Shown: in pieces, positions 1-8,937 of the stretch | Layout of the letters: every line of letters starts with the position of its first letter | How positions within the stretch are numbered: the first letter of the stretch is position 1 | DNA from: JBFGCT01 sp963825565 | Lineage (GTDB): Bacteria; Actinomycetota; Acidimicrobiia; Acidimicrobiales; Ilumatobacteraceae | Length of the DNA: 64,000 nt | Reading direction: 5' to 3' | Assembly (NCBI GenBank): GCA_963825565.1 | Contig: CAWGTW010000002.1 | Span: 124,001-188,000 of the forward strand | Notes under the pieces: model-generated | Databases searched by the model: none | The model's input: the letters and a program-made list of their open reading frames with translations, nothing else | Told to the model about the DNA's origin: nothing | Position numbers and translations under genes: made by a program

Positions 1-197
1 GTGTCGGGGTTGACGTAGTCGGCGTAGTTGTAGATTCGCAGCGGCCCGGCTTCGGGCTCGAGCCCGTCGCCGATCGGCTCGGCGGCCGAGTCGCCACCGC
101 CGTCGCTCCCGCACGCCTCCAGCAGCGGGATGCCCGCCCCGAGGAGCACGCCGAGCCCGGCGGTCTGTCCGATGAATCGCCGTCTGGTCGTGGCCAT
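1..197 (-). CDS. PotD-like polyamine/amine-binding lipoprotein (partial, C-terminus outside window)
   Basis: Only the first 65 or so codons are in the window; the gene runs off the left edge. The product starts with a twin-arginine stretch (R5-R6-R7-F8), a hydrophobic segment and a lipobox (LEAC, Cys29), so it should be a Tat-exported lipoprotein. The mature region contains LRIYNYADYVNPDT, close to the opening strand of periplasmic spermidine/putrescine-binding proteins (PotD/PotF). An AGGGGG ribosome site precedes the ATG. It lies 26 bp downstream of a Rieske oxygenase on the same strand, with a PotA-type ATPase nearby on the other strand. It is therefore probably the substrate receptor of an amine ABC importer; the ligand cannot be told from this fragment. 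Confidence 0.7.
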   Translation of the reverse strand, partial: MATTRRRFIGQTAGLGVLLGAGIPLLEACGSDGGGDSAAEPIGDGLEPEAGPLRIYNYADYVNPD

Positions 198-223
198 GCG
201 GTCCCCCTGGTTTCTCTTGTCGA

Positions 224-1312
224 TCAGCTTGTGTCGGCCGGGCCCCGGACCTCGAGGTACCGGTGCACGAACTCGATGACGTACTCGTCCTTCGCGGTGA
301 GCACCCCGGACGTGAAGGCCTTCGACCGCACGCCCCGCTGCACCATCTCGCACACAACGTAGTCCTGCGCGCCGACCAATTCGTTCAGCTCGACCTCGGG
401 CGTCGGGTCGAAGTCGGGACGCTCGACGTCGTCGGCGGCGAACAGGTACTCGCCGACCACGAGCGTCCGGTCGGGGGCGAGCGGGAAGAGCGCGGTGAGG
501 GCGAGAACGGTCGGTGTCAGGTCGAACAGCGCGTTCGGAAAGATCGCCGTCCCGTTGTACTCCGGCGCCGGATCGAGCCCGGGGAGGGCCGACAACGCCG
601 AACCGCCGTCGAGCGTGAACGCCGTGGCGCCGGGGGCGAACTCGACCGCGCCGTCGTCGCGCGCCGGATCGATCACCTGGCCGGTCCGGTAGATCGGGAT
701 CAGGTCGACCAGTTCCGGATGGACGACCGCGCAGTGCAGGCACTCGGCGTAGTTCTCGACGATGATCTTCCAGTTCGCGGCGACCAGGGTCTCGGTGCGC
801 GCGCCGATGCGGTAGCCGCCCACCGGCAGCCCGACGAACTGCTCGAGGTGCGGGCTGTGGGTCGCGAGCCACGCGGAGAGCGGTGGGGGGCGCTCTGCGA
901 GCGAGACGAAGACCAGGCCGTTCCAGATCGCGGCGTGGTACGGCCACAGCCCGTGTCCAGCCCGGTCGAGGTCGTCGTCGACCCGCGGCGTGGCGAGCAG
1001 GCTGCCGTCGAGCCCGTAGGTCCAGGCGTGGTACCCGCAGCGGATCGAGCCCTTGATCGCGTCGTTCGACGCGGGGTCGCAGAGTTGGGAGCCGCGATGC
1101 CGGCAGACGTTGGCGAACGCGTGGACCACGCCGTCGCGGTCGCGCGTGACGATCGTCGATTCCCCGGCGACGTCGACGACGCGCCGGGTGCCGATCGGCA
1201 ACCCGTCGACGTGGCAGGCGTACATCCAGCCGGCGTGGAAGATCCTGGCCCGCTCGAGGGCGAAGACGTCCTCGGAGCAGTAGTCGGCCGAACCGAGCGA
1301 GTCGATGGTCAT
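224..1312 (-). CDS. Rieske non-heme iron oxygenase, quaternary-amine type
   Basis: The 362-residue product is the alpha subunit of a ring-hydroxylating-type oxygenase. The Rieske [2Fe-2S] ligands are Cys70/His72 (CRHRG) and Cys92/His95 (CGYHAW). The catalytic domain has NWKIIVENYAECLHC, giving His193 and His198 as iron ligands. The residue that bridges Rieske and iron sites in this family is Glu190 rather than the usual Asp. A bridging Glu is known from carnitine and glycine-betaine oxygenases (CntA, GbcA), so demethylation or cleavage of a quaternary or N-methylated amine is a reasonable inference. The gene is divergent from an aminotransferase and co-directional with a PotD-like receptor. 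No reductase partner is in the window. Confidence 0.85.
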   Translation of the reverse strand: MTIDSLGSADYCSEDVFALERARIFHAGWMYACHVDGLPIGTRRVVDVAGESTIVTRDRDGVVHAFANVCRHRGSQLCDPASNDAIKGSIRCGYHAWTYGLDGSLLATPRVDDDLDRAGHGLWPYHAAIWNGLVFVSLAERPPPLSAWLATHSPHLEQFVGLPVGGYRIGARTETLVAANWKIIVENYAECLHCAVVHPELVDLIPIYRTGQVIDPARDDGAVEFAPGATAFTLDGGSALSALPGLDPAPEYNGTAIFPNALFDLTPTVLALTALFPLAPDRTLVVGEYLFAADDVERPDFDPTPEVELNELVGAQDYVVCEMVQRGVRSKAFTSGVLTAKDEYVIEFVHRYLEVRGPADTS

Positions 1313-1331
1313 GATGCGGACGTCCTTGAAC

Positions 1332-1345
1332 TGATTGGTCAGTCA
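1332..1345. promoter_or_regulatory. Imperfect inverted repeat in divergent promoter (candidate operator)
   Basis: The 50-bp gap between the divergent Rieske and aminotransferase genes contains TGATTGGTCAGTCA, where five of seven base pairs are symmetric. It sits just upstream of a TAGGGT hexamer (1349-1354) that ends 8 nt before the aminotransferase ATG. Position and symmetry resemble operators of TetR-like repressors, but no such regulator gene is in the window. Confidence 0.35.
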
Positions 1346-1362
1346 GTCTAGGGTAGCGCAGC

Positions 1363-2754
1363 ATGGGGGCAGGAATCGACGACCGGATCATCGCCGAGGA
1401 GCGTCGCTTCGTCGAACGCAACCGGCGCTCGCAGGAGCTGTACGAACGCGCCAAGCGCACGATGCCGGGCGGGGTGACCTCGAGCTGGTCGAGCACCCGC
1501 CCGATCCCGGTCTGGATCAGCCACGGCGCCGGCAGCCACGTGTGGGACGCGGACGGCAACGAGTACGTCGACGTGCACGCCGGCTACGGGGTCAACGTCG
1601 TCGGCCACGCCAACCCCGCCGTCGTCGAAGCCGTCCAGCGGCGGGTCACGCAGGGCACGCACTTCGCGCAGCCGACCGAGGACTCGATCGTCGTCGCCGA
1701 GGCGCTCGCCGAACGCTTCGGGCTACCGCAGTGGCGGTTCTCCAACTCGGGGAGCGAGGCGACGATGGATGCGATCCACCTGATGCGGGTGCTGACCGGA
1801 CGGGACCTGATCATCAAGGTCGAGGGGAGCTACCACGGGCACCACGACCTGGTGCACGTGTCGCTCTGGCGATCGATCGATGACCTCGGCCCCGCTGACG
1901 ACCCGCGTCGCACCCCCGGACCCGGGGTCCCGCAGGTCATCGCCGACCTGGTGCGCATCGTGCCGTTCAACGACCTCGACGCGGTCCGGCGCGTCTTCGA
2001 GCAGCACCCCGGCCAGATCGCCGGGATGATCGTCGAGCCGATGATGATGAACGCCGGGATCATCCCCCCGGCGCCGGGCTACCTCGACGGGCTCCGCGAC
2101 CTCACTCGCCGGCACGGCGCGCTGCTCACGTTCGACGAGGTGAAGACCGGGCTGGTCGTCGCCGCCGGGGGCGCGACCGAGCTGTTCGGCGTCGTCCCCG
2201 ACATCGTCTGCCTCGCCAAGGCGCTCGGCGGCGGCGTGCCGTGCGGCGCGGTCGGCGGCACCATCGAGGTGATGGACGCGATCACCGACGGCCGCTACGA
2301 CCAGGTCGGCACGTTCAACGGCAACCCGCTGACGATGGCGTCGGCCCGCGCGGTACTGACCGAGGTGCTGACGCCCGATGCCTACCGACGGGCCGAAGCG
2401 CTCGGGAAGGAGATGTTCGACGGGTGCTCCTCGGCGCTCGCCGAACGCGGCCTCGCTTCCTACGGCGTGGTGTACGGCTTCAAGGGATCGGTCGTGGTGC
2501 ACGACCGGCCGGCGACCAACTACCGCGAGTTTCTGATGATCGATACCGCGATCAGCCATCTCAACTACCTGATCCAGCACAACAACGGCGTGTTCATCGC
2601 TCCCTGGGCCAAGAGCGAGTCGTGGACGCTGTCGGTCGCCCACAGCTCCGCCGACGGCGAGCGGCTGGTCGAGAACACCGCCCGGTTGGCCCGCGCCCTC
2701 GACGGCATCGACACCGACGTGTCGGAGCTGTTCGAGGTCGGATCGGTGACGTGA
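1363..2754 (+). CDS. Class III aminotransferase (glutamate-1-semialdehyde aminomutase-like)
   Basis: 463 residues, full length for a fold-type I PLP enzyme of the class III/HemL-like group. Visible landmarks are SNSGSEAT (about 127-134, phosphate binding), YHGHHD (157-162), FDEVKTG with Asp258 contacting the PLP nitrogen, and CLAKALGGG with Lys286 as the Schiff-base lysine. It is unlikely to be the haem-pathway HemL because it is coupled by a 4-bp GTGA overlap to a Rieske oxygenase and followed by a PotA-type ATPase. An amino-transfer step in catabolism of an imported amine fits better. The start is supported by a TAGGGT -10 element 8 nt upstream, suggesting a leaderless transcript. Confidence 0.85.
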   Translation: MGAGIDDRIIAEERRFVERNRRSQELYERAKRTMPGGVTSSWSSTRPIPVWISHGAGSHVWDADGNEYVDVHAGYGVNVVGHANPAVVEAVQRRVTQGTHFAQPTEDSIVVAEALAERFGLPQWRFSNSGSEATMDAIHLMRVLTGRDLIIKVEGSYHGHHDLVHVSLWRSIDDLGPADDPRRTPGPGVPQVIADLVRIVPFNDLDAVRRVFEQHPGQIAGMIVEPMMMNAGIIPPAPGYLDGLRDLTRRHGALLTFDEVKTGLVVAAGGATELFGVVPDIVCLAKALGGGVPCGAVGGTIEVMDAITDGRYDQVGTFNGNPLTMASARAVLTEVLTPDAYRRAEALGKEMFDGCSSALAERGLASYGVVYGFKGSVVVHDRPATNYREFLMIDTAISHLNYLIQHNNGVFIAPWAKSESWTLSVAHSSADGERLVENTARLARALDGIDTDVSELFEVGSVT

Positions 2755-3875
2755 CGCTGCGGGCGATCCCCGACCCGCCCGGCATCGCCCAGGCGCGCAC
2801 GCTGCCCGCGTCGTCCTATGCCGATCCGGCCCACTTCGAACACGAGCGGCGAGCGGTGTTCCGGCGCGGTTGGGTCTGTCTCGGCGTCACCGACGAGTTG
2901 CCGGCCGCGGGCGCCTGGTCGGCGCGAACGGTCGGCGGCGTCCCGGTCCTCGTCGTCCGCGACCGCGACGGGCAACTCCGAGCCTTCCTCAACGTGTGCC
3001 GCCACCGGGCGGCGCCGCTGTGCCAGGACGTCGGTGCCGGCCCGCTGATCCGCTGCCCGTACCACTCCTGGCTGTACCGGCTCGACGGATCGCTGGCGAG
3101 GGCGAGCGGGGTCGGCGAGCCCGACGGCTTCGACCTCGCCGACCACTCGCTCCGGCCGGTTGCCGTCGCCACCTGGCGACGGCTGGTCTTCGTCGACCTC
3201 GGTGACCCCGGCGCACGCCTCGACCTCGGTCCGCTGGCCGGCGCCGTCGACGCCTGCCCGATCGAGTCGATGCAGCCGGTGCTGCGCGAGTCGCACGAGC
3301 GTCGCTTCAACTGGAAGGTGCTCCTCGAGAACTTCTCGGAGAACTACCACACCCCCTTCGTCCACCCCGAGATCGACACGTCCGCGACCGAGGACTACCC
3401 GATGGTCAGCGACGGCCCGGTCCTGTACGCATGGGACCGCAAGCTGCAGCCGGGGGACGACGACGACGAGGTGATCCGGGCCACGATGCTGCCCGGGGAG
3501 CCGGGCTGGGGGCGGATCTTCGCCGCCGACGCAGAGCGGCCGTACGACGTCGGTTCGTACCTGACGATCTGGCCCAACGCGATGCTCAACCTGTTCCCGG
3601 ACGCGCTGCTCGTGATGTGGATGGAGCCGACCGGCCCGAGCACGACCGTCGTCGAGCGCCGGCTGTACCTCGCCCCCGATCGCGGCGGTGAGGCGGCTGC
3701 CGGCATCGTCGCCGCGCACCGGCTCGTGCACGACCAGGACGTCGCCATCTGCGAGGCGGTGCAACGCTCACACGATGCAGGGATCGACGCGGACGGTGTG
3801 TTGGCCACCGTCGAGGAGCGCGGCGTCCACTTCGTGCACGAGCGGCTGCGCGCCGCGTTGGCGCAAACGCGCTAG
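2751..3875 (+). CDS. Second Rieske non-heme iron oxygenase
   Basis: 374 residues from a GTG start that overlaps the aminotransferase stop (GTGA). The open frame extends far upstream, but that part only shadows the aminotransferase. Rieske ligands are Cys83/His85 (CRHRAAPLC) and Cys102/His105 (CPYHSW). The iron site is in NWKVLLENFSENYH, with His200 and His205, and Glu197 occupies the bridging position normally held by Asp. It therefore belongs to the same Glu-bridged group as the oxygenase at 224-1312 but is clearly a divergent paralogue. The two may act on successive N-methyl groups or on different substrates. No ferredoxin or reductase is adjacent. Confidence 0.85.
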   Translation: MTLRAIPDPPGIAQARTLPASSYADPAHFEHERRAVFRRGWVCLGVTDELPAAGAWSARTVGGVPVLVVRDRDGQLRAFLNVCRHRAAPLCQDVGAGPLIRCPYHSWLYRLDGSLARASGVGEPDGFDLADHSLRPVAVATWRRLVFVDLGDPGARLDLGPLAGAVDACPIESMQPVLRESHERRFNWKVLLENFSENYHTPFVHPEIDTSATEDYPMVSDGPVLYAWDRKLQPGDDDDEVIRATMLPGEPGWGRIFAADAERPYDVGSYLTIWPNAMLNLFPDALLVMWMEPTGPSTTVVERRLYLAPDRGGEAAAGIVAAHRLVHDQDVAICEAVQRSHDAGIDADGVLATVEERGVHFVHERLRAALAQTR

Positions 3876-3887
3876 ACATCACCGTCG

Positions 3888-4952
3888 ATGACGTCGTCCG
3901 GACCGAACGGTGGTGGTCGGATCGAGCTGGTGTCGCTGTCCAAGTCGTACGGCACGATGGTCGTCCTGAAGGGGATCGACCTCACGATCGAGTCGGGGGA
4001 GTTCTTCTCGCTGATCGGGCCGTCCGGCTGCGGCAAGACGACGACGCTGCGGCTGATCGGCGGCTTCGAGCCGAACGAGTCCGGCTCGATCCTGATCGAC
4101 GGGCTGGACATCGCCGGCGTCCCACCGGAGAAGCGCCCGGTCAACACCGTGTTCCAGAGCTACGCCCTGTTCCCGCACATGACCGTGGCGGAGAACGTCG
4201 GGTTCGGCCTGCGGTTCCAGAAGTGCACCAAGGACGAGATGAAGCAGCGCGTGCGCGAGGCGTTGGCGCTGGTGCGGCTCGGCGATTACGCGACCCGCAA
4301 GCCGCACCAGCTCTCCGGCGGGCAACAGCAGCGGGTGGCGCTCGCCCGGGCGCTCGTGTTGCGCCCCCGGGTCCTGCTGCTCGACGAGCCGCTCGGGGCC
4401 CTCGACGCCAAGCTGCGCCGGGCGCTGCAGTTCGAGCTCAAGGAGCTGCACCGCGAGGTCGGCATCACGTTCGTGTACGTCACCCACGATCAGGAGGAGG
4501 CGTTGACGATGAGCGACCGGCTGGCGGTGATGCGCGAGGGGCAGATCGAGCAGATCGGCCCGCCCCGCGAGGTGTACGACTCGCCGGCCACGACGTACGT
4601 CGCCGATTTCCTCGGGCTTGCCAACCTGCTGCCGGCCACGGTGGTGCAGCCGGGGGTGATCGCGATCGAGGGGGCCCGTGAACTCGCCGGGCCGACCGGC
4701 GACACGACGGGTTCGTGCACCGTGTTCGCCCGGCCCGAGCGGCTGCGCCTGGTCGATGCGGACGAGGGCGTCATCTCCGGGCCGGTGACCGACGTCGTGT
4801 TCGTCGGCTCGACGACCCACCTGCGGGTGCTGGTCTCGGGCCGCGAGCTCCAGGTGGTGCTGGCCAACGACGGGTCATCCTGGGTGCCCGCGCCCGGCAC
4901 CGTGATCGGCGTCGACATCCCGCCCGACGCGTTCCGCCTGCTCGAGCGCTGA
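3888..4952 (+). CDS. potA: Spermidine/putrescine-type ABC transporter ATP-binding protein
   Basis: 354-residue ABC ATPase with Walker A GPSGCGKT (44-51), Q-loop in TVFQSYALF (about 87-95), signature LSGGQ (142-146), Walker B LLLDEP (163-168), D-loop ALDAK and switch His200. The C-terminal 110 residues form the TOBE-type regulatory domain of PotA/FbpC/UgpC ATPases. It lies 12 bp after the second Rieske gene. Together with the PotD-like lipoprotein at the left edge it implies an amine importer, but permeases (PotB/PotC) are not in the window. The last 78 bp overlap the 3' end of the convergent PAP2 gene. Confidence 0.85.
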   Translation: MTSSGPNGGGRIELVSLSKSYGTMVVLKGIDLTIESGEFFSLIGPSGCGKTTTLRLIGGFEPNESGSILIDGLDIAGVPPEKRPVNTVFQSYALFPHMTVAENVGFGLRFQKCTKDEMKQRVREALALVRLGDYATRKPHQLSGGQQQRVALARALVLRPRVLLLDEPLGALDAKLRRALQFELKELHREVGITFVYVTHDQEEALTMSDRLAVMREGQIEQIGPPREVYDSPATTYVADFLGLANLLPATVVQPGVIAIEGARELAGPTGDTTGSCTVFARPERLRLVDADEGVISGPVTDVVFVGSTTHLRVLVSGRELQVVLANDGSSWVPAPGTVIGVDIPPDAFRLLER

Positions 4953-5555
4953 CCGGGAAGCGACGGCGGCGACCAGCAGGGTCGTCCCTGCGCCGAGCAG
5001 TGAGCCGGCGACGACGTCGGAGGCCCAGTGCACGTCGAGGACCGTGCGCGAGACCGACATCGCGACGGTCCAGGCGGTCGCCGCGGCCCACGCCCACCGC
5101 CGCGACCGACCGAGTGGGACGAGGACCAGCACGGCCCCGACCGCCAGCTGCGCCGCCGCCGAGGCGTGGCCCGACGGGAACGACAGCGTGTTGCTCAGAT
5201 CAGGCCGAACCCGCCCGACACCGTGCTTGAGCACTCCGGTGGCGAGCTCGACCAGGCCCCACGAGACCAGCCACACGACGAGCGCGAGCGGGCGCCGGCG
5301 AAGGATCAGCCACGCGGCGACGACGACGTGGAGCGGGATGATCACCCAGCCGGAGCCGCCGTCCTCGAACACCCGGGCGGCGTCGTGCGCCCATGCCGCT
5401 GGTGGCTGGATGACCTCGCGCCACCACGCGTCGGGTCGAGGCCACCCGCCCGCCACGGCGAGCACGGCGAACCCGGCAAGCATCGCGAGCCCGAGGCGCG
5501 CGGTCCGCGCCGGGTCGTCGACGATCAACGGCTCAGGCCGGCGCGAAGAACGCAC
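4875..5555 (-). CDS. PAP2-family membrane phosphatase
   Basis: 226 residues with about five to six hydrophobic segments and all three phosphatase signature motifs of the PAP2 superfamily: K110-x5-RP (116-117), PSGH (127-130) and SR-x5-H-xxx-D (169-180). The likely role is dephosphorylation of a lipid or isoprenoid phosphate at the membrane, such as undecaprenyl diphosphate or phosphatidic acid; the substrate is unknown. Its start overlaps the end of the CapA-like gene by 23 bp, so the two are probably co-transcribed. The 3' end reads 78 bp into potA on the opposite strand, an unusually long convergent overlap. Confidence 0.8.
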   Translation of the reverse strand: MRSSRRPEPLIVDDPARTARLGLAMLAGFAVLAVAGGWPRPDAWWREVIQPPAAWAHDAARVFEDGGSGWVIIPLHVVVAAWLILRRRPLALVVWLVSWGLVELATGVLKHGVGRVRPDLSNTLSFPSGHASAAAQLAVGAVLVLVPLGRSRRWAWAAATAWTVAMSVSRTVLDVHWASDVVAGSLLGAGTTLLVAAVASRSALEQAERVGRDVDADHGAGRGHPG

Positions 5556-6663
5556 CGAGCACCGATCGGGTGCGGGCCTCGGAGATGGCGAGTTCGTTGC
5601 GCACCGAGAGCGGCAGCGTCGGGTCGGAGGCCTCCGAGGTCAGCCGGACGACGTGCCCGCGGGCGCGGTCGACCCAGGTCGGGTACACGACCGGCCGTTC
5701 GACCGACACCGAACCGGCGGCATCCTGGGTGAGCGCAACGGTCACGATCGCCCCGTCCTGGGTGCTGGCCGGCCAGAACGGCGCCGACGGCATGTCGGAC
5801 AAGAAGTTCCCGAGCCCCCAGACGACCCAGGTGCCGTTGACCTGCTCGATCGGCTGCAGCACGTGGGCGTGATGGCCGACGACGAGGTCGATGTCACCCG
5901 CTGCGGTGATCGCCCAGGCGACCTGGCGCTGGTAGGTGCTTGGCGCGACCCTGCCCGAATCGCCCCAGTGCAGGCTGGCGATGACGACGTCGGCACCGCG
6001 GGCGCGGGCATCGCGGGCGGCAGCGACGATCGCCCCCGAGTCGATCACCTTGACCCGCCAACGCTCGGCGTACGGGAGGCTGCCCCCGGTCGAGTAGGTG
6101 TACGACAGGTGGGCGACCGTGATCCCGTTGACGTCGAACAACTCGACGACCGACTCGGCCGGGGTGCGGGCGAGTCCGGACTGCCCGACGCCGGCCGAAG
6201 TGAGCGCGGCGACGGTCGCGTCGATCCCGGCGATGCCGCGGTCGAGGTTGTGGTTCGACGCCGTCGAGCAGCGCCGGTAGCCGGCACCGGCCAGGGCGGT
6301 GCCGATCGAAGGGGCGACCGAGTGGATCGCCGGGCCGACGATCACCGCGGTGCCGGGTGGGGCGACCGGTTGCTCGAGATGGCAGATCGGCACGTCGACG
6401 TACGACAGCAGCGGTGCGACCCGGGCGAACATCGAGGAGTAGTCGAAGGTCCCGTCGGATTGCAGGGCGCTGTAGTTGACCGGGCGATGGGTGAGGATGT
6501 CGCCCGTGAAGGCGAATGAGGCGCGACGCGGCGGCGGCGTCACGCGGGTCGCCGGTTGCAGGCCGGGCGCAGCGCTCTCGGTGAACCCGGTCGTGCCGGC
6601 GGCGCCGACGACGGCAGCGACGACGGCCAGCAGTGCCACCTTCCGCCATGCCCGGGTCGCCAT
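5533..6663 (-). CDS. CapA-like (PGA_cap) calcineurin-fold protein, exported
   Basis: About 376 residues from the chosen ATG. The frame has a further ATG at 6705, but the start at 6663 is preceded 8 nt upstream by TACCAT and places the signal sequence (RAWRKVALLAVVAAVVGAA) at the N-terminus. The core is a PGA_cap metallophosphoesterase-like domain: FTGDILTHR, HLEQPV, SNHNLDRG, SLHWGD, VVGHHAHVLQ and GLGNFLSD. The family takes its name from poly-gamma-glutamate capsule assembly, but most actinobacterial members have no proven function. The gene is co-directional with PAP2 and divergent from the tandem phosphofructokinase. A second, larger CapA-type protein is at 32251-34668. Confidence 0.75.
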   Translation of the reverse strand: MATRAWRKVALLAVVAAVVGAAGTTGFTESAAPGLQPATRVTPPPRRASFAFTGDILTHRPVNYSALQSDGTFDYSSMFARVAPLLSYVDVPICHLEQPVAPPGTAVIVGPAIHSVAPSIGTALAGAGYRRCSTASNHNLDRGIAGIDATVAALTSAGVGQSGLARTPAESVVELFDVNGITVAHLSYTYSTGGSLPYAERWRVKVIDSGAIVAAARDARARGADVVIASLHWGDSGRVAPSTYQRQVAWAITAAGDIDLVVGHHAHVLQPIEQVNGTWVVWGLGNFLSDMPSAPFWPASTQDGAIVTVALTQDAAGSVSVERPVVYPTWVDRARGHVVRLTSEASDPTLPLSVRNELAISEARTRSVLGAFFAPA

Positions 6664-6728
6664 CAGGTCGGATGGTAATGGCCTTCGGACCCGTGCGCCG
6701 GCCACGATCGGTCGGGCAGAGTAGGGCC

Positions 6729-8936
6729 ATGACGAGCACTCCGACGAAGCTGGCGGTCCTCACGAGCGGGGGCGACGCCGCGGGGATGAACCCGGCGGTG
6801 CGCGCGGTGGTCCGTACCGCGCTCGCCGACGGGCTCGACACCTTCCTGGTGTACGAGGGGTTGCAGGGGCTCGTCGACGGGGGCGAACGGATCCGGCTCG
6901 CGACGTCGGCCGATGTGGGCGGCATCCTCTATCGCGGGGGCACCGTGCTCGGGACGGCCCGCTGCGAGGAGTTCCGGACCCGCGAGGGTCGCCGCCGGGC
7001 CACGCGCCACCTGGTCGAGCGGGGGATCGACGCGCTCGTCGTGATCGGCGGCGACGGCAGCCTGACGGGGACCAACCTGTTCTGCGAGGAGTGGCCCGGA
7101 CTGCTCGACGAGTTGGTCGGGGAGGGAGCGATCGATCGGTCGCTCGCCGAGGCTCACCCCCGGCTGGCGCTGGTCGGCATGGTCGGCTCGATCGACAACG
7201 ACATGTTCGGCACCGACATGACGATCGGGGCCGACACCGCGCTGCACCGCATCACCGAGGTGGTCGATGCGATCCACAGCACCGCGTCCAGCCACCAGCG
7301 CTCGTTCGTCATCGAGGTGATGGGGCGCAACTGCGGGTACCTCGCGCTGATGAGCGCGCTGGCGACCGGCGCCAACTTCGTGCTGATCCCCGAGAGCCCG
7401 CCCGACACCGACGAGTGGGCGGAATCGATGTGCCGGGCGGTCCAGGCCGGGCGCTCGCTCGGGCGGCGCTCGAACATCGTGATCGTCGCCGAGGGTGCCC
7501 GGGACATGCACGGCGAGCCGATCACCGCGGAGCACGTGAGGGACGCGCTCGAGGACCTGCTCGGGGAGGACACCAGGATCACCAGCCTCGGCCATGTGCA
7601 GCGGGGCGGGTCGCCGAGTGCGTTCGACCGCAACCTCGGCACGTCGCTCGGCTACTACGCCGTGCGGCAGCTGCTCGACCACCCGGACATGGAGCCGCAG
7701 CTGATCGGCATCCGGGGGCACAGCGTCGTCCGCTCGCCGCTGATGGAGTGCGTGGCGAAGACCCGCTCGATCGGCGACGTCATCGCCGCCCGCGACTTCG
7801 ACACCGCGATGGAGATGCGCGGCGGCAGCTTCCGCGACTCGTTCCGGATGATGCGCACGATGGTCCGGGCGGAGCCGCACGACCCGACGCCGGGCCAGCG
7901 CCGCCTGCGACTCGCGATCCTCCACGGTGGCGGCCCGGCGCCCGGCATGAACACCGCGGTTCGGGCGGCGGCGCGAGCGGCCCTCGACCTCGGCCACGAG
8001 GTGCTGGGTGTCACCAACGGGTTCCGCGGCCTGGCGGCGGGGCACGTCGCGGAGATGGACTGGATGAGCGTCAACGGCTGGGTGTCGCGCGGGGGTGCCG
8101 AACTCGGCACGAGCCGCTCGGTGCCGGCCGGGGCCGACCTGGCCGAGGTCGCCCTGCAGATCGAGGCACACCGGATCGACGGGCTCTTGCTGATCGGGGG
8201 GTGGGCCGGGTACCAGGCGGCGTACGCGCTGGAGCTCGACGTGCCGATCGTCTGCGTCCCCGCCTCGATCAACCACGACCTGCCCGGTACCGAGTTCAGC
8301 ATCGGCGCCGACACCGCGCTCAACAGCATCGTGCGGGACGTCGACAAGATCAAGCAGTCGGCAGTGGCATCGCGCCGCAGCTTCGTCGTCGAGGTGATGG
8401 GGCACGACTGCGGCTACCTGGCGCTGCTGAGCGGCCTGGCGAGCGGTGCAGAACAGGTCTACCTCCCCGAGAGCGGGATCTCGCTCGCCGATCTCCAGCG
8501 CGACCTCGAGGCCCTGAAGGACGGCTTCGAGCACGGCAAGCGCCTCGGGCTGATCATCCGCGGCGAGCACGCCGACCCGGTGTACACCACGGCGTTCATC
8601 AAGTCGCTGTTCGAACGCGAGGGCGAGGGGCTGTTCGACGTGCGCGGGGCGATCCTCGGACACGTGCAGCAGGGCGGTGACCCGTCGCCGTTCGATCGTG
8701 TCCAGGCGACCCGCCTGGCATCGGAGAGCGTGCGACGCCTGATCGACGAGGCGCTGTCCTCCGAACCGCGCAGCTCGTTCGTCGGGCTGTCCGCCGGGAA
8801 GATCCGGTTCACGCCGCTCGAGGAGTTCCCGGCGCTGACCGAGGACCACGCCCACCGCCCGCTCGATCAGGACTGGATGGCGTTGCGGACGGTCGAACGG
8901 GTCATGGCGGGGATCCCCGAGGCCGCCGACGGTTAA
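6729..8936 (+). CDS. Tandem-domain 6-phosphofructokinase, C-terminal half degenerate
   Basis: 735 residues made of two consecutive PFK domains (about 1-385 and 392-735), the architecture of eukaryotic PFK. The first half has GGDGS (107-111) and GSIDNDM (153-159, catalytic Asp156). Gly at the two discriminating positions marks the ATP-dependent type. MGR (198-200) and HVQRGGSPSAFDR complete the active site. In the second half the equivalent sites read GGWA (490-493), SINHD (513-517, catalytic Asp replaced by Asn515) and MGHD (557-560), so it should not catalyse and may be regulatory. The start is chosen at an ATG with CAGAGT ending 6 nt upstream; codons further 5' lie in the promoter region. 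The gene is followed by an aldolase-like gene and a PPi-type PFK. Confidence 0.85.
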   Translation: MTSTPTKLAVLTSGGDAAGMNPAVRAVVRTALADGLDTFLVYEGLQGLVDGGERIRLATSADVGGILYRGGTVLGTARCEEFRTREGRRRATRHLVERGIDALVVIGGDGSLTGTNLFCEEWPGLLDELVGEGAIDRSLAEAHPRLALVGMVGSIDNDMFGTDMTIGADTALHRITEVVDAIHSTASSHQRSFVIEVMGRNCGYLALMSALATGANFVLIPESPPDTDEWAESMCRAVQAGRSLGRRSNIVIVAEGARDMHGEPITAEHVRDALEDLLGEDTRITSLGHVQRGGSPSAFDRNLGTSLGYYAVRQLLDHPDMEPQLIGIRGHSVVRSPLMECVAKTRSIGDVIAARDFDTAMEMRGGSFRDSFRMMRTMVRAEPHDPTPGQRRLRLAILHGGGPAPGMNTAVRAAARAALDLGHEVLGVTNGFRGLAAGHVAEMDWMSVNGWVSRGGAELGTSRSVPAGADLAEVALQIEAHRIDGLLLIGGWAGYQAAYALELDVPIVCVPASINHDLPGTEFSIGADTALNSIVRDVDKIKQSAVASRRSFVVEVMGHDCGYLALLSGLASGAEQVYLPESGISLADLQRDLEALKDGFEHGKRLGLIIRGEHADPVYTTAFIKSLFEREGEGLFDVRGAILGHVQQGGDPSPFDRVQATRLASESVRRLIDEALSSEPRSSFVGLSAGKIRFTPLEEFPALTEDHAHRPLDQDWMALRTVERVMAGIPEAADG

Positions 8937-8937
8937 C

